From RGIG5472 sp051867635 (lineage in GTDB: Bacteria > Bacillota > Clostridia > Oscillospirales > Oscillospiraceae), in NCBI GenBank assembly GCA_051867635.1, contig JBJDYT010000089.1, positions 1 to 9,604 on the forward strand: DNA of 9,604 bases. The letters are read 5' to 3'. The position numbers and the translations under genes are program-made. Within the stretch, counting starts at the first letter, position 1, and every line of letters starts with the position of its first letter. Positions 1 through 5,699 of the stretch are shown here, in pieces. The notes beneath the pieces are model-generated. The model saw nothing but the letters and a program-made list of their open reading frames with translations, was not told the DNA's origin and did no database searches.

Positions 1-928
1 TGGGCTGCAGGCCCGCGATGGCCTCCAGCAGCTCCTTCTGGCCGCAGCCGGAGATGCCGGCGATGCCCAGGATCTCGCCGCTGTTGGCGGTGAAGGAGAC
101 GTTATCCAGCTTCACCACGCCCTCCACGTTGCGCACGGTGAGGCCCTTGACCTCGATGCGGGGCTTCGGATCCACCGGCTCGGGGCGGTCGATGTTCAGC
201 GTCACGGGATGGCCCACCATCATGTTGGTCATCTCCTGGGCGTTGGTCTCAGAAGTGGGCATGTCGCCGATGAACTGGCCGTGGCGCAGCACGGCCACCC
301 GGTCGGACAGCTCCTCCACCTCGTGGAGCTTATGGGTGATGATGACGATGGCCTTCCCTGCGTCGCGCATGTTGCGCAGCACGGTGAAGAGCTTGTCCGT
401 CTCCTGGGGGGTCAGCACGGCGGTGGGCTCGTCCAGGATCAGGATATCCGCGCCGCGGTACAGCACCTTCACGATCTCCACCGTCTGCTTCTGGGACACC
501 GACATATTGTAGATCTTCTGGTCCGGGTCCACGTCGAAGCCGTAGGCCTCGCAGATCTCCCGGATGCGGCGGCGGACCTTTTCCATGTCCAGCCGTCCCT
601 TCTCCTGCAGCCCCAGGACGATGTTCTCCGCCGCGCTCAACACGTCCACCAGCTTGAAGTGCTGGTGGATCATGCCGATCTTCAGGTCAAAGGCGTCCTT
701 GGGCGAGCGGATGACGACCTCCTTGTCGTCGATGAAGATCTGTCCCTCGTCCGGGAAATAGATGCCCGAGAGCATGTTCATGAGCGTGGTCTTGCCGCTG
801 CCGTTTTCCCCCAGCAGGGCCAGGATCTCGCCCTTGTAGATATCCAGCCAGACCTTGTCGTTGGCCACCACCTGGCCGAAGGTCTTGGTGATGTTGCGCA
901 TCTTCACAGTCGCAGTTTTGTTGTCCAA
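1..928 (-). CDS. ABC transporter ATP-binding protein, tandem-domain BMP/nucleoside type (partial, C-terminus outside window)
   Basis: This is the cytoplasmic energy subunit of a BMP-family (nucleoside/simple-sugar-like) importer; 309 residues are visible and the rest lies beyond position 1. The first nucleotide-binding domain has Walker A GENGSGKT (40-47), Q-loop Q89, a signature region SVSQKQ (143-148), Walker B ILILDE (162-167) and H-loop H199. A second domain starts near residue 257. Its Walker A is degenerate, GISGCGQKE, without the usual lysine, as is common in the second half of RbsA/YufO-type tandem ATPases. TTG at 928 is chosen because GGGAG lies 8 nt upstream; GTG at 937 is in frame but overlaps that ribosome binding site, and a TGA lies just upstream. 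The gene follows the lipoprotein gene after 179 bp, and permease genes are expected outside the window. Family assignment is firm; the purine substrate is inferred from the riboswitch operon. Confidence 0.93.
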   Translation of the reverse strand, partial: MDNKTATVKMRNITKTFGQVVANDKVWLDIYKGEILALLGENGSGKTTLMNMLSGIYFPDEGQIFIDDKEVVIRSPKDAFDLKIGMIHQHFKLVDVLSAAENIVLGLQEKGRLDMEKVRRRIREICEAYGFDVDPDQKIYNMSVSQKQTVEIVKVLYRGADILILDEPTAVLTPQETDKLFTVLRNMRDAGKAIVIITHKLHEVEELSDRVAVLRHGQFIGDMPTSETNAQEMTNMMVGHPVTLNIDRPEPVDPKPRIEVKGLTVRNVEGVVKLDNVSFTANSGEILGIAGISGCGQKELLEAIAGLQP

Positions 929-936
929 TGGCTTCA

Positions 937-941
937 CTCCC
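937..941 (-). promoter_or_regulatory. Ribosome binding site that decides a TTG start for the ABC ATPase
   Basis: The minus strand reads GGGAG here, 8 nt before the TTG at 928-926. It overlaps the alternative GTG start at 937-935, so it could not serve that codon. This favours the rarer TTG initiation codon. It is seen in the sequence but not proven. Confidence 0.55.
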
Positions 942-973
942 AATCAGCACAAAATAGGGTCCCCCCTGCGCGG

Positions 974-989
974 CGTCGTATCGTCGTAT
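974..989. repeat. Short tandem repeat, CGTCGTAT twice
   Basis: Two adjacent perfect copies of the 8-bp unit CGTCGTAT sit in the gap between the lipoprotein and ATPase genes, beside the 1002-1050 hairpin. No function is apparent; it may be slippage or part of a larger intergenic element. Confidence 0.6.
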
Positions 990-1001
990 CAATGCAGACT
1001 A

Positions 1002-1050
1002 CTGCAAAGGGCAACGCGGCGGCGAAAAGTCACTGCGCTGCCCTTTGCAG
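1002..1050 (-). other. Large intercistronic hairpin, 12-bp perfect arms
   Basis: The arms CTGCAAAGGGCA (1002-1013) and TGCCCTTTGCAG (1039-1050) are perfectly complementary around a 25-nt loop. After one A/C mismatch, at least three more pairs (1015-1017 with 1035-1037) extend the stem. It lies in the transcribed leader of the ATPase gene, downstream of the lipoprotein gene. There is no T-tract, so it is not an intrinsic terminator. It could shield the mRNA, set processing, or be part of a dispersed palindromic repeat. The structure is read directly; the role is unknown. Confidence 0.65.
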
Positions 1051-1063
1051 CAGAAACAAGAGG

Positions 1064-1094
1064 GGGAAGTCCCGGCGTAACGCCGGGACTTCCC
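1064..1094 (-). terminator. 14-bp perfect hairpin after the lipoprotein gene, possible leaky terminator or mRNA stabiliser
   Basis: GGGAAGTCCCGGCG (1064-1077) and its exact complement (1081-1094) flank a 3-nt loop. The hairpin begins 13 nt after the lipoprotein stop codon. On the minus strand it is followed by a mixed CCCTCTTGTTTCTG stretch: T-rich but broken by C and G, so any termination would be partial. Such hairpins between binding-protein and ATPase genes typically let the binding protein be made in excess over the membrane parts. The hairpin is certain; leaky termination is inferred. Confidence 0.5.
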
Positions 1095-1107
1095 GGAAAA
1101 ACTTCGA

Positions 1108-2331
1108 TTAGAACGCGGTGTCCAGCAGGGTGATGCCGTCGATCTGCAGATCGAAATACGGCGCGCTGCGGTACTCGGACTCGTGGAAGTAGCCGTCGGC
1201 CACCGCCTCGGTGTCGGGGGTGTAGTCGGCGTCGGTGTCCACGTCGGCCATGTAGCTGTCCACGGCGGCGCCGTCCACGGTGAAGGCGGCGGTGTCGAAG
1301 ACGTGGAGGGTGCCGGCCTGCAGGGCGGCCTTGGCGGTCTCGATGGCCTCGGCGGTGCCCTCGGCGGCGGCCTGGTCGTTCAGGTCGGTCAGGACCACGC
1401 TGCCCTCGGCGATGCCGCCGCACCAGTCGTCGTCGATGGCGCTGCCGTTCATGACGGCCTTGATGACATACTCATAGTAGGGCTGCCAATCGATGCGGGA
1501 GGACACGATGAAGGTGTTGGGGCAGGCGTCCACGGTGCTGCCGTTGTAGGAGACGTTGGGCACGCCGGCCTGCTCGCAGGCAGTGGGAGCGCCCATGGAG
1601 TCGGCGTGCTGGCTGATGAGCTTGCAGCCGTTGGCGATGAGCTTGTTGGCGCCTTCCTTCTCGGCGGTCTCGTCATACCAGGAACCGGTGAAGGTCACTT
1701 CCATGGTGACGGTGGGGCAGACGGAGCGGGCGCCCAGGAAGAAGGAGGTGTAGCCGGAGATCACTTCCGCATAGGTGAAGGCGCCGACATAGCCGATCTT
1801 GGCCTCGTCCGCGGTGAACTCGCCGGCCTCGATCATCTCGTTGAGCTTCATGCCCGCGGCGATGCCGGCGAGATAGCGGCCCTCATAGATGGAGGCGAAA
1901 GCGTTGTGGTAGTTGTCGAGACCCTCGGTGTGGGCCTTGGTGCCGGTGGCATGGCAGAACTGCACCTCGGGGAATTCCTTCGCGGCGGCGATCATGTAGT
2001 CCTCATGGCCGAAGCTGTCGGCGAAGACGACGGAGCAGCCGGCGTCCGCCAGCTCGGCGGCGGCCTCGTAGCACTCCTGGCCCTCGGGGATGTTGGTCTT
2101 GAAGATGACCTGGTCATCGCTCAGGCCCAGGGCGCTGCAGGTGGCCTTGGCGGCGTTCATGAAGTTCAGGTCGTAGGTGGAGTTCTCATCGTGCAGGAAA
2201 ATGAAGCCGACCTTGATAGCGGACTCCTCGCCGCCCTCTTCGCCGCCTTCCTCTTCCCCGTCCCCGCCGCCGCAGGCGACGAGACTCAGGCTCATCACCA
2301 GGGCCAGGATCAAAGCAAGGTACTTTTTCAT
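1108..2331 (-). CDS. BMP-family ABC transporter substrate-binding lipoprotein
   Basis: This is the extracytoplasmic binding protein of an ABC importer, 407 residues, related to the Bmp/PnrA/Med family that binds purine nucleosides in characterised cases. A lipoprotein signal peptide (residues 1-19, MKK followed by a hydrophobic stretch) ends in the lipobox LVAC, with Cys20 the predicted lipid anchor. A low-complexity Gly/Glu linker (21-37) joins the fold to the membrane. The mature domain starts KVGFIF, and the N-terminal ligand segment is HDENSTYDLNF. The C-terminus, with APYFDLQIDGI, resembles other clostridial members. The start at 2331 is chosen over the in-frame ATG at 2355 because AGGAGG lies 9 nt upstream and the signal peptide begins there. 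It sits 82 bp after xpt, with no convincing promoter between, and so falls under the guanine riboswitch. The exact ligand is not visible; guanine, hypoxanthine or their nucleosides are inferred. Confidence 0.93.
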   Translation of the reverse strand: MKKYLALILALVMSLSLVACGGGDGEEEGGEEGGEESAIKVGFIFLHDENSTYDLNFMNAAKATCSALGLSDDQVIFKTNIPEGQECYEAAAELADAGCSVVFADSFGHEDYMIAAAKEFPEVQFCHATGTKAHTEGLDNYHNAFASIYEGRYLAGIAAGMKLNEMIEAGEFTADEAKIGYVGAFTYAEVISGYTSFFLGARSVCPTVTMEVTFTGSWYDETAEKEGANKLIANGCKLISQHADSMGAPTACEQAGVPNVSYNGSTVDACPNTFIVSSRIDWQPYYEYVIKAVMNGSAIDDDWCGGIAEGSVVLTDLNDQAAAEGTAEAIETAKAALQAGTLHVFDTAAFTVDGAAVDSYMADVDTDADYTPDTEAVADGYFHESEYRSAPYFDLQIDGITLLDTAF

Positions 2332-2340
2332 GTTTTGTGT

Positions 2341-2346
2341 CCTCCT
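2341..2346 (-). promoter_or_regulatory. Ribosome binding site fixing the lipoprotein start
   Basis: A perfect AGGAGG lies 9 nt before the ATG at 2331. It rules out the longer reading from 2355, which would place extra charged residues before the signal peptide. Confidence 0.85.
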
Positions 2347-2413
2347 GATCATCAAAATTCCTTTTTAAATATAATCCACGCGCCAAAACGCGATAGATCC
2401 GAAGGAACGCGGT

Positions 2414-2986
2414 TCAGCCGCGGAAGGTGATGCCGTGGTCGTCCATCTTCTCGATGACGGCCAGGGATTCCACCCGGACGCCCCTGGCGCGCAGCGCGTC
2501 GCCGCCGCCCTGGAAGCCCTTCTCGATGGCGGCGCTGACGCCCACCAGCACGGCGCCCGCCTCCTCCACCATCTTCATCAGTCCGCCCACGGCGTTGCCG
2601 CAGGCGAGGAAATCGTCCACGATCAGCACCCGGTCCGAAGCGGTCAGGTACTCCCGGCTCATCATAATGGTGTAGGACTTCTGGTGGGTGTAGGAATAGA
2701 CCTCCGCCGTGTAGAGGTCGCCGGAGAGGTTTGCCGAGGCGTGCTTCTTGGCGAAGGCGGCGGGGACGTGCAGCGCCGCCGCGGCGGCCACCGCCAGCGG
2801 GATGCCGCTGGCCTCCACCGTGATGACCTTGGTCACGTTCTCCCCCGCGAACTGCCGTGCGATCTCGCGGCCCATCTCCATGAGAAACTCCACGTCCAGG
2901 CGCTGGTTCAAAAAGCCGCCCACCTTCACCACGTTGCCGGGGAGGACCTGTCCCTCCCGCAGGATCTTTTCCTCAAGTGCTTTCAT
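2414..2986 (-). CDS. xpt: Xanthine phosphoribosyltransferase
   Basis: This cytoplasmic purine salvage enzyme joins xanthine to PRPP to give XMP, feeding GMP synthesis. Its 190 residues match the family length. The PRPP-binding motif VLIVDDFLACGNA is at 120-132, preceded by EASGI (58-62) and KKH (80-82), which corresponds to the ARKH segment of Bacillus subtilis Xpt. Both ends also resemble that protein closely (start MKALEEKI; VRVESLA near 170-176). The start at 2986 has GAGGAGG 5 nt upstream. It is the first gene behind the promoter and guanine riboswitch at 3033-3233, a classic arrangement in Firmicutes. There, xpt is usually followed by a permease such as pbuX; here the next genes are a BMP lipoprotein and an ABC ATPase. 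Confidence 0.97.
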   Translation of the reverse strand: MKALEEKILREGQVLPGNVVKVGGFLNQRLDVEFLMEMGREIARQFAGENVTKVITVEASGIPLAVAAAAALHVPAAFAKKHASANLSGDLYTAEVYSYTHQKSYTIMMSREYLTASDRVLIVDDFLACGNAVGGLMKMVEEAGAVLVGVSAAIEKGFQGGGDALRARGVRVESLAVIEKMDDHGITFRG

Positions 2987-3032
2987 GGCGGCCTCCTCTT
3001 TATTCAGTGTCCCATATTATTGAACAAAAAAC

Positions 3033-3058
3033 AAAAAAACAGACTTTTAGAAAGTCTG
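3033..3058 (-). terminator. Riboswitch-controlled intrinsic terminator before xpt
   Basis: The minus-strand stem CAGACTTT / AAAGTCTG (8 bp, loop CTA, 3040-3058) is followed directly by seven T residues (3039-3033). It lies about 50 nt after the aptamer and about 46 nt before the xpt start codon, the expected place for a transcriptional off-switch. Ligand binding should favour this terminator. Confidence 0.9.
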
Positions 3059-3107
3059 CTTGCCAATACGGGCGCTCTGTACAGGGCGCGCGCTCTCCGC
3101 CCTTTAA

Positions 3108-3173
3108 CCAATAGTCACGACTTCTCGGCGTCGTGGTAGAAACGTTTGGGCCATACATCCAAATCTATATTGG
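3108..3173 (-). promoter_or_regulatory. Purine riboswitch aptamer, guanine class
   Basis: This is a three-helix purine aptamer. P1 pairs CCAATA (3173-3168) with TATTGG (3113-3108). P2 pairs TTTGG with CCAAA, with TGTATGG in its loop. P3 pairs CACGAC with GTCGTG, with loop GCCGAGAA. The loop GG and CC can make the conserved loop-loop contact. The joining segments match the family: GTTTCTAC between P2 and P3 and ACTAT after P3. The specificity base in ACTAT is C (plus-strand g3114). This pairs with guanine or hypoxanthine; a U there would mean adenine. It lies between the promoter at 3205-3233 and the terminator at 3033-3058, so it should repress transcription when guanine is plentiful. Confidence 0.95.
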
Positions 3174-3204
3174 CAACTATTCAGTTAAACCGAACCTAAG
3201 CTTC

Positions 3205-3233
3205 ATCATAAAAGGGCGAAAACCTTTTGTCAA
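3205..3233 (-). promoter_or_regulatory. Consensus housekeeping promoter of the xpt-transporter operon
   Basis: The minus strand carries TTGACA (3233-3228), a 17-nt spacer and TATGAT (3210-3205). The -35 box is perfect and the -10 box has one mismatch to TATAAT. Transcription would start near 3198, about 25 nt before the aptamer. An A/T-rich stretch lies just upstream. Confidence 0.88.
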
Positions 3234-3398
3234 CAGAAAATCTCTGCTTTTTTTCGCCCCTTCGACATTTTTGTGCGTTCCCGCCAAACTTTGCCCCTGT
3301 CCCACCGCGTTTTATTGCATATTACGGCAGTATGCCGGTTGAAAATTGTGTAAAATAGCCAAAATTTCCACTTCTTTCCTGCTCAGGCGGCCTTACGG
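3234..3398. other. Intergenic stretch without a recognisable gene
   Basis: This lies between the xpt promoter and the hairpin after the upstream operon. It is more A/T-rich than the rest of the window, with runs such as CGAAAAAAAGC on the minus strand near 3242-3258 and a small hairpin CGGCA-GTA-TGCCG near 3325-3337. I find no ORF with a ribosome binding site and no known RNA family. It may hold upstream promoter elements or an operator, but nothing specific can be named. Confidence 0.5.
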
Positions 3399-3429
3399 CG
3401 GACCGGCGGGCCCTGGGCCCGCCGGTCCG
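3399..3429. terminator. Very strong GC hairpin ending the amidohydrolase operon
   Basis: A 14-bp perfect stem, CGGACCGGCGGGCC and its complement, closes on a CTG loop and starts 10 nt after the stop codon of the gene at 3440. Its position suggests transcript end formation or 3' protection for the minus-strand operon. The only short T run (four T) is on the plus-strand side, at 3430-3433. On the minus strand the hairpin is followed by CCGTAAGGCC instead. It is therefore not a textbook minus-strand terminator. Confidence 0.6.
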
Positions 3430-3439
3430 TTTTCGTCTC

Positions 3440-4504
3440 TCAGCCCTGCAGGGAAAAGCGCAGCCGCACCGGGTTATGGTCCGACCAGGCAAAGCCGGTG
3501 TCCAGCACCTCCACCTTCTCCGCCGTCACATTGGCGGAGACGAGGAAGCCGTCCAGCACCAGGACGAACTGCCCCTCGTGATAGGGGCCGTCGGCGTTGC
3601 GGCTGGAGGGCGCGAGGTCCTCCTCAAAGGCCGCGAGGGTGATATCCGTCCCCGCCAGCAGCTCCTCCGGGAAGGGCTGGGCCCAGGTCTGTCCCTCGCC
3701 GGAGACGCCGAAGACCTCGGCGCTGTTCCCCAGCAGGTCCTTGTTGAAGTCCCCGCCGCAGACCACATAGTTCCCCTGCTCATACTCGCTCTGCATGTCC
3801 GCCAGCAGCAGCTTCAGCTGCTCCGTGGCCACCGTGCCGTCGGAGGTATAGGCGGAGAGGTGCACCGTGTACAGCACCAGCTCCTTCCCGTTTGCCACCG
3901 GTATCCGGTTCACCGCGTAGCAGCGGTCCAGGTCCAGCAGCTTGTACAGGCTCTCCTCCACCGGCAGCTCCCGCCGCAGGCTCTGCGTCACGGCGAAGCG
4001 GCTGGCGGTCAGCATGCCGGAGCGGGACTTGCCGATGGGCTCCAGAATGGGATAAAAGAGATAGGGGCTGTCATAATTCTGGGCAAAGGTGAAGGTATAG
4101 CCGTCAAGGCCCTCCTCCAGCAGCGCCCGCTCGTCCACATGGTGACTGCGGGTGGAATCCGTGTCCACCTCCTGCACCATGACAAAATCCGCCTCCTGGG
4201 AGCGGAGGAAATCCGCGATCTCCCCCGTCACCGTCTCCACGGACTCCTTCGACGCGGCGCGGCTCTCCGTGCCGCCGTCCATGAAAAAGCCGAAGTCCGG
4301 CGTGTAAGCGGCAAAGCCGATGTTGTAGCTGACGAGGGTATAGACGGTGTCCGTCTCCGCCTGCGCCGTGCCGCTTTCGCTGACGGCGAATTCCTGGTCG
4401 CCGATCCGGTGGTAGTCCACCAGCACATAGACGACGTAAGCGCCCACCACCAGCACCAGCGCCGCCAGCACGCACAGCAGCACCTTTCCTGCCTGTCTTA
4501 TCAT
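3440..4504 (-). CDS. Membrane-anchored endonuclease/exonuclease/phosphatase family protein
   Basis: This 354-residue protein of the DNase I-like fold (a metal-dependent phosphodiesterase/phosphatase superfamily) has an N-terminal membrane anchor at about 7-29, then a short linker. The catalytic domain (about 54-352) shows the usual motifs in order: N61 (SYNIG), E112 (QEVD), H215 (VHLSAY), D252 and N254 (GGDFN), D318 (LDGF) and D342/H343 (SDHNPV). All key residues look present, so it should be active, with the domain probably outside the membrane. Relatives act on nucleic acids, phosphoinositides or phospholipids; the sequence does not say which. The start at 4504 has AAAGGAGAG upstream. It is the last gene of a three-gene unit, 12 bp after the amidohydrolase gene, and a strong hairpin follows. 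Confidence 0.88.
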   Translation of the reverse strand: MIRQAGKVLLCVLAALVLVVGAYVVYVLVDYHRIGDQEFAVSESGTAQAETDTVYTLVSYNIGFAAYTPDFGFFMDGGTESRAASKESVETVTGEIADFLRSQEADFVMVQEVDTDSTRSHHVDERALLEEGLDGYTFTFAQNYDSPYLFYPILEPIGKSRSGMLTASRFAVTQSLRRELPVEESLYKLLDLDRCYAVNRIPVANGKELVLYTVHLSAYTSDGTVATEQLKLLLADMQSEYEQGNYVVCGGDFNKDLLGNSAEVFGVSGEGQTWAQPFPEELLAGTDITLAAFEEDLAPSSRNADGPYHEGQFVLVLDGFLVSANVTAEKVEVLDTGFAWSDHNPVRLRFSLQG

Positions 4505-4516
4505 CCCGCTCTCCTT

Positions 4517-5683
4517 TCAGCCGCGCAGAAAATCCACTGCGGCGGCGGCGTACAGCGCCGCCCCCTTTTCCAGCACCGCCTCATCGAAGCAGAACGCGCC
4601 GTTGTGGTTGGGGTACACCGCGCCGCAGCGCGCGTCCTGAATCCCCAGCAGCCCGAAGGCCGACGGCACCCGGGCCGCAAACTCCGAGAAGTCCTCGCTG
4701 ATCATGAGCTTCCCGTCGCTGCGCACGTTCTCCGCCCCAAACACGGCGGCGGCGCTGCCCCGCAGCAGAGCCGCGGCGGCGGGGTCGTTCCAGGTGCTGC
4801 GGCAGAAATGGCGGTAATCGCAGACGGCGCTGGCGCGGTAGGCCGCCGCCGTGGTCTCCGAGATGCGCCTGACGGCGTCCTCGATGCCCTGGCGCACCTC
4901 CTCGCGGTGGGCGCGGACCGTCCCCTCCAGCACGGCGCAGGAGGCGATGGCGTTGAACAGCGTCCCCGCCTCCATCCGCCCGATGGTGACGACGCCCGTC
5001 TCCCGGGGGTCCGTTTCGCGGCTCACCACGCTCTGCAGCGCCGTCACGATGGAGGCGGCGACCACCACCGCGTCCACCGTCGTATGAGGCTCGGAGGCGT
5101 GGCCCCCCCGGCCCGTCACATCGATGCGGAAGCGGTCCGCCGCGGAGGTCGTGGGCCCGTCCGGGACCAGCACCGTCCCCGCGTCGATGCCCGCCAGCAG
5201 ATGGAGGGCGAAGCAGCCGTCCACCCCGTCCAGCGCGCCGTCCTCGATCATGTCCATGGCCCCGCCGGCCACCTCCTCCGCCGGCTGAAAGGCCAGCAGC
5301 ACCCGGCCGGACAGCGCAGGGCGCAGCTGCCGCAGCACCATGGCGGCCCCCAGGAGCATGGCGGTGTGGCCGTCATGCCCGCAGGCGTGCATGATCCCGT
5401 CGGTCTCGGAGGCGTAAGGCGCGCCGGTGGTCTCCTGCACGCGCAGCGCGTCCATATCCGCCCGGAGCAGCACCGTTTTTCCCGGCCGGTCCCCCTGTAT
5501 CTCGGCCAGGACTCCCTCCCCTCTGCCGCAGGCGCGGAAGGGGACGTCCAGTTTTTCCAGCTCCCGCCGCACCAGCGCGGCGGTCCTGTGCTCCTGCCAG
5601 GCGGTCTCCGGATGGCGGTGGATCTCTCTGCGCAGGGAAATGACAGCAGGCGCGTACTGCGCCGCAAGCTCACGAATCTCCAT
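4517..5683 (-). CDS. M20D-family metal-dependent amidohydrolase (hippurate/N-acyl-amino-acid hydrolase-like)
   Basis: This cytoplasmic dinuclear-metal hydrolase cleaves an amide bond, typically releasing an amino acid from an N-acyl or similar conjugate. It has 388 residues, the usual length. The five metal ligands expected for M20D occur with family spacing: C101 and H103 in HACGHDGH (99-106), E137 next to the catalytic E136 (PAEE), H161 and H360 (PNHNGAF). The dimerisation domain contains GRGGHASEPH (191-200), and SEDF is at 329-332. The start at 5683 has AAGGAGG 4 nt upstream. It sits between a thiazoline-carboxylate hydrolase-family gene (16 bp away) and the nuclease-fold gene (12 bp away), probably on one transcript. 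Substrate is not visible; the neighbour suggests an N-carbamoyl or N-acyl amino acid. There is no signal peptide. Confidence 0.93.
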   Translation of the reverse strand: MEIRELAAQYAPAVISLRREIHRHPETAWQEHRTAALVRRELEKLDVPFRACGRGEGVLAEIQGDRPGKTVLLRADMDALRVQETTGAPYASETDGIMHACGHDGHTAMLLGAAMVLRQLRPALSGRVLLAFQPAEEVAGGAMDMIEDGALDGVDGCFALHLLAGIDAGTVLVPDGPTTSAADRFRIDVTGRGGHASEPHTTVDAVVVAASIVTALQSVVSRETDPRETGVVTIGRMEAGTLFNAIASCAVLEGTVRAHREEVRQGIEDAVRRISETTAAAYRASAVCDYRHFCRSTWNDPAAAALLRGSAAAVFGAENVRSDGKLMISEDFSEFAARVPSAFGLLGIQDARCGAVYPNHNGAFCFDEAVLEKGAALYAAAAVDFLRG

Positions 5684-5699
5684 AATTCCTCCTTACCGC

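Noticed and set aside
143..520. Variant ABC signature (SVSQKQ) in the ATPase as a sign of an inactive domain
   Set aside because: SV-x-x-Q type signatures are common in tandem sugar/nucleoside ATPases, and the Walker A, Walker B, Q and H residues of that domain are intact.
2332..2355. Longer start for the lipoprotein (ATG at 2355)
   Set aside because: It would add eight residues before a clear signal peptide and skip the AGGAGG placed for the ATG at 2331.
2368..2373. Possible -10 box (TATATT) between xpt and the lipoprotein gene
   Set aside because: No -35 match lies at 16-18 nt, and the two genes fit read-through from the riboswitch promoter.
1183..2430. 415-residue plus-strand open frame
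   Set aside because: It mirrors the BMP lipoprotein gene and is dominated by Gly, Val and Ala; it is a shadow of that gene.
3133..3342. 69-residue plus-strand open frame over the riboswitch and promoter
   Set aside because: It has no ribosome binding site and runs antisense through the aptamer, whose structure explains the sequence.
3346..3642. 98-residue plus-strand open frame
   Set aside because: It runs through the GC hairpin and into the antisense of the nuclease-fold gene, with Pro/Arg/Gly-rich low-complexity content.
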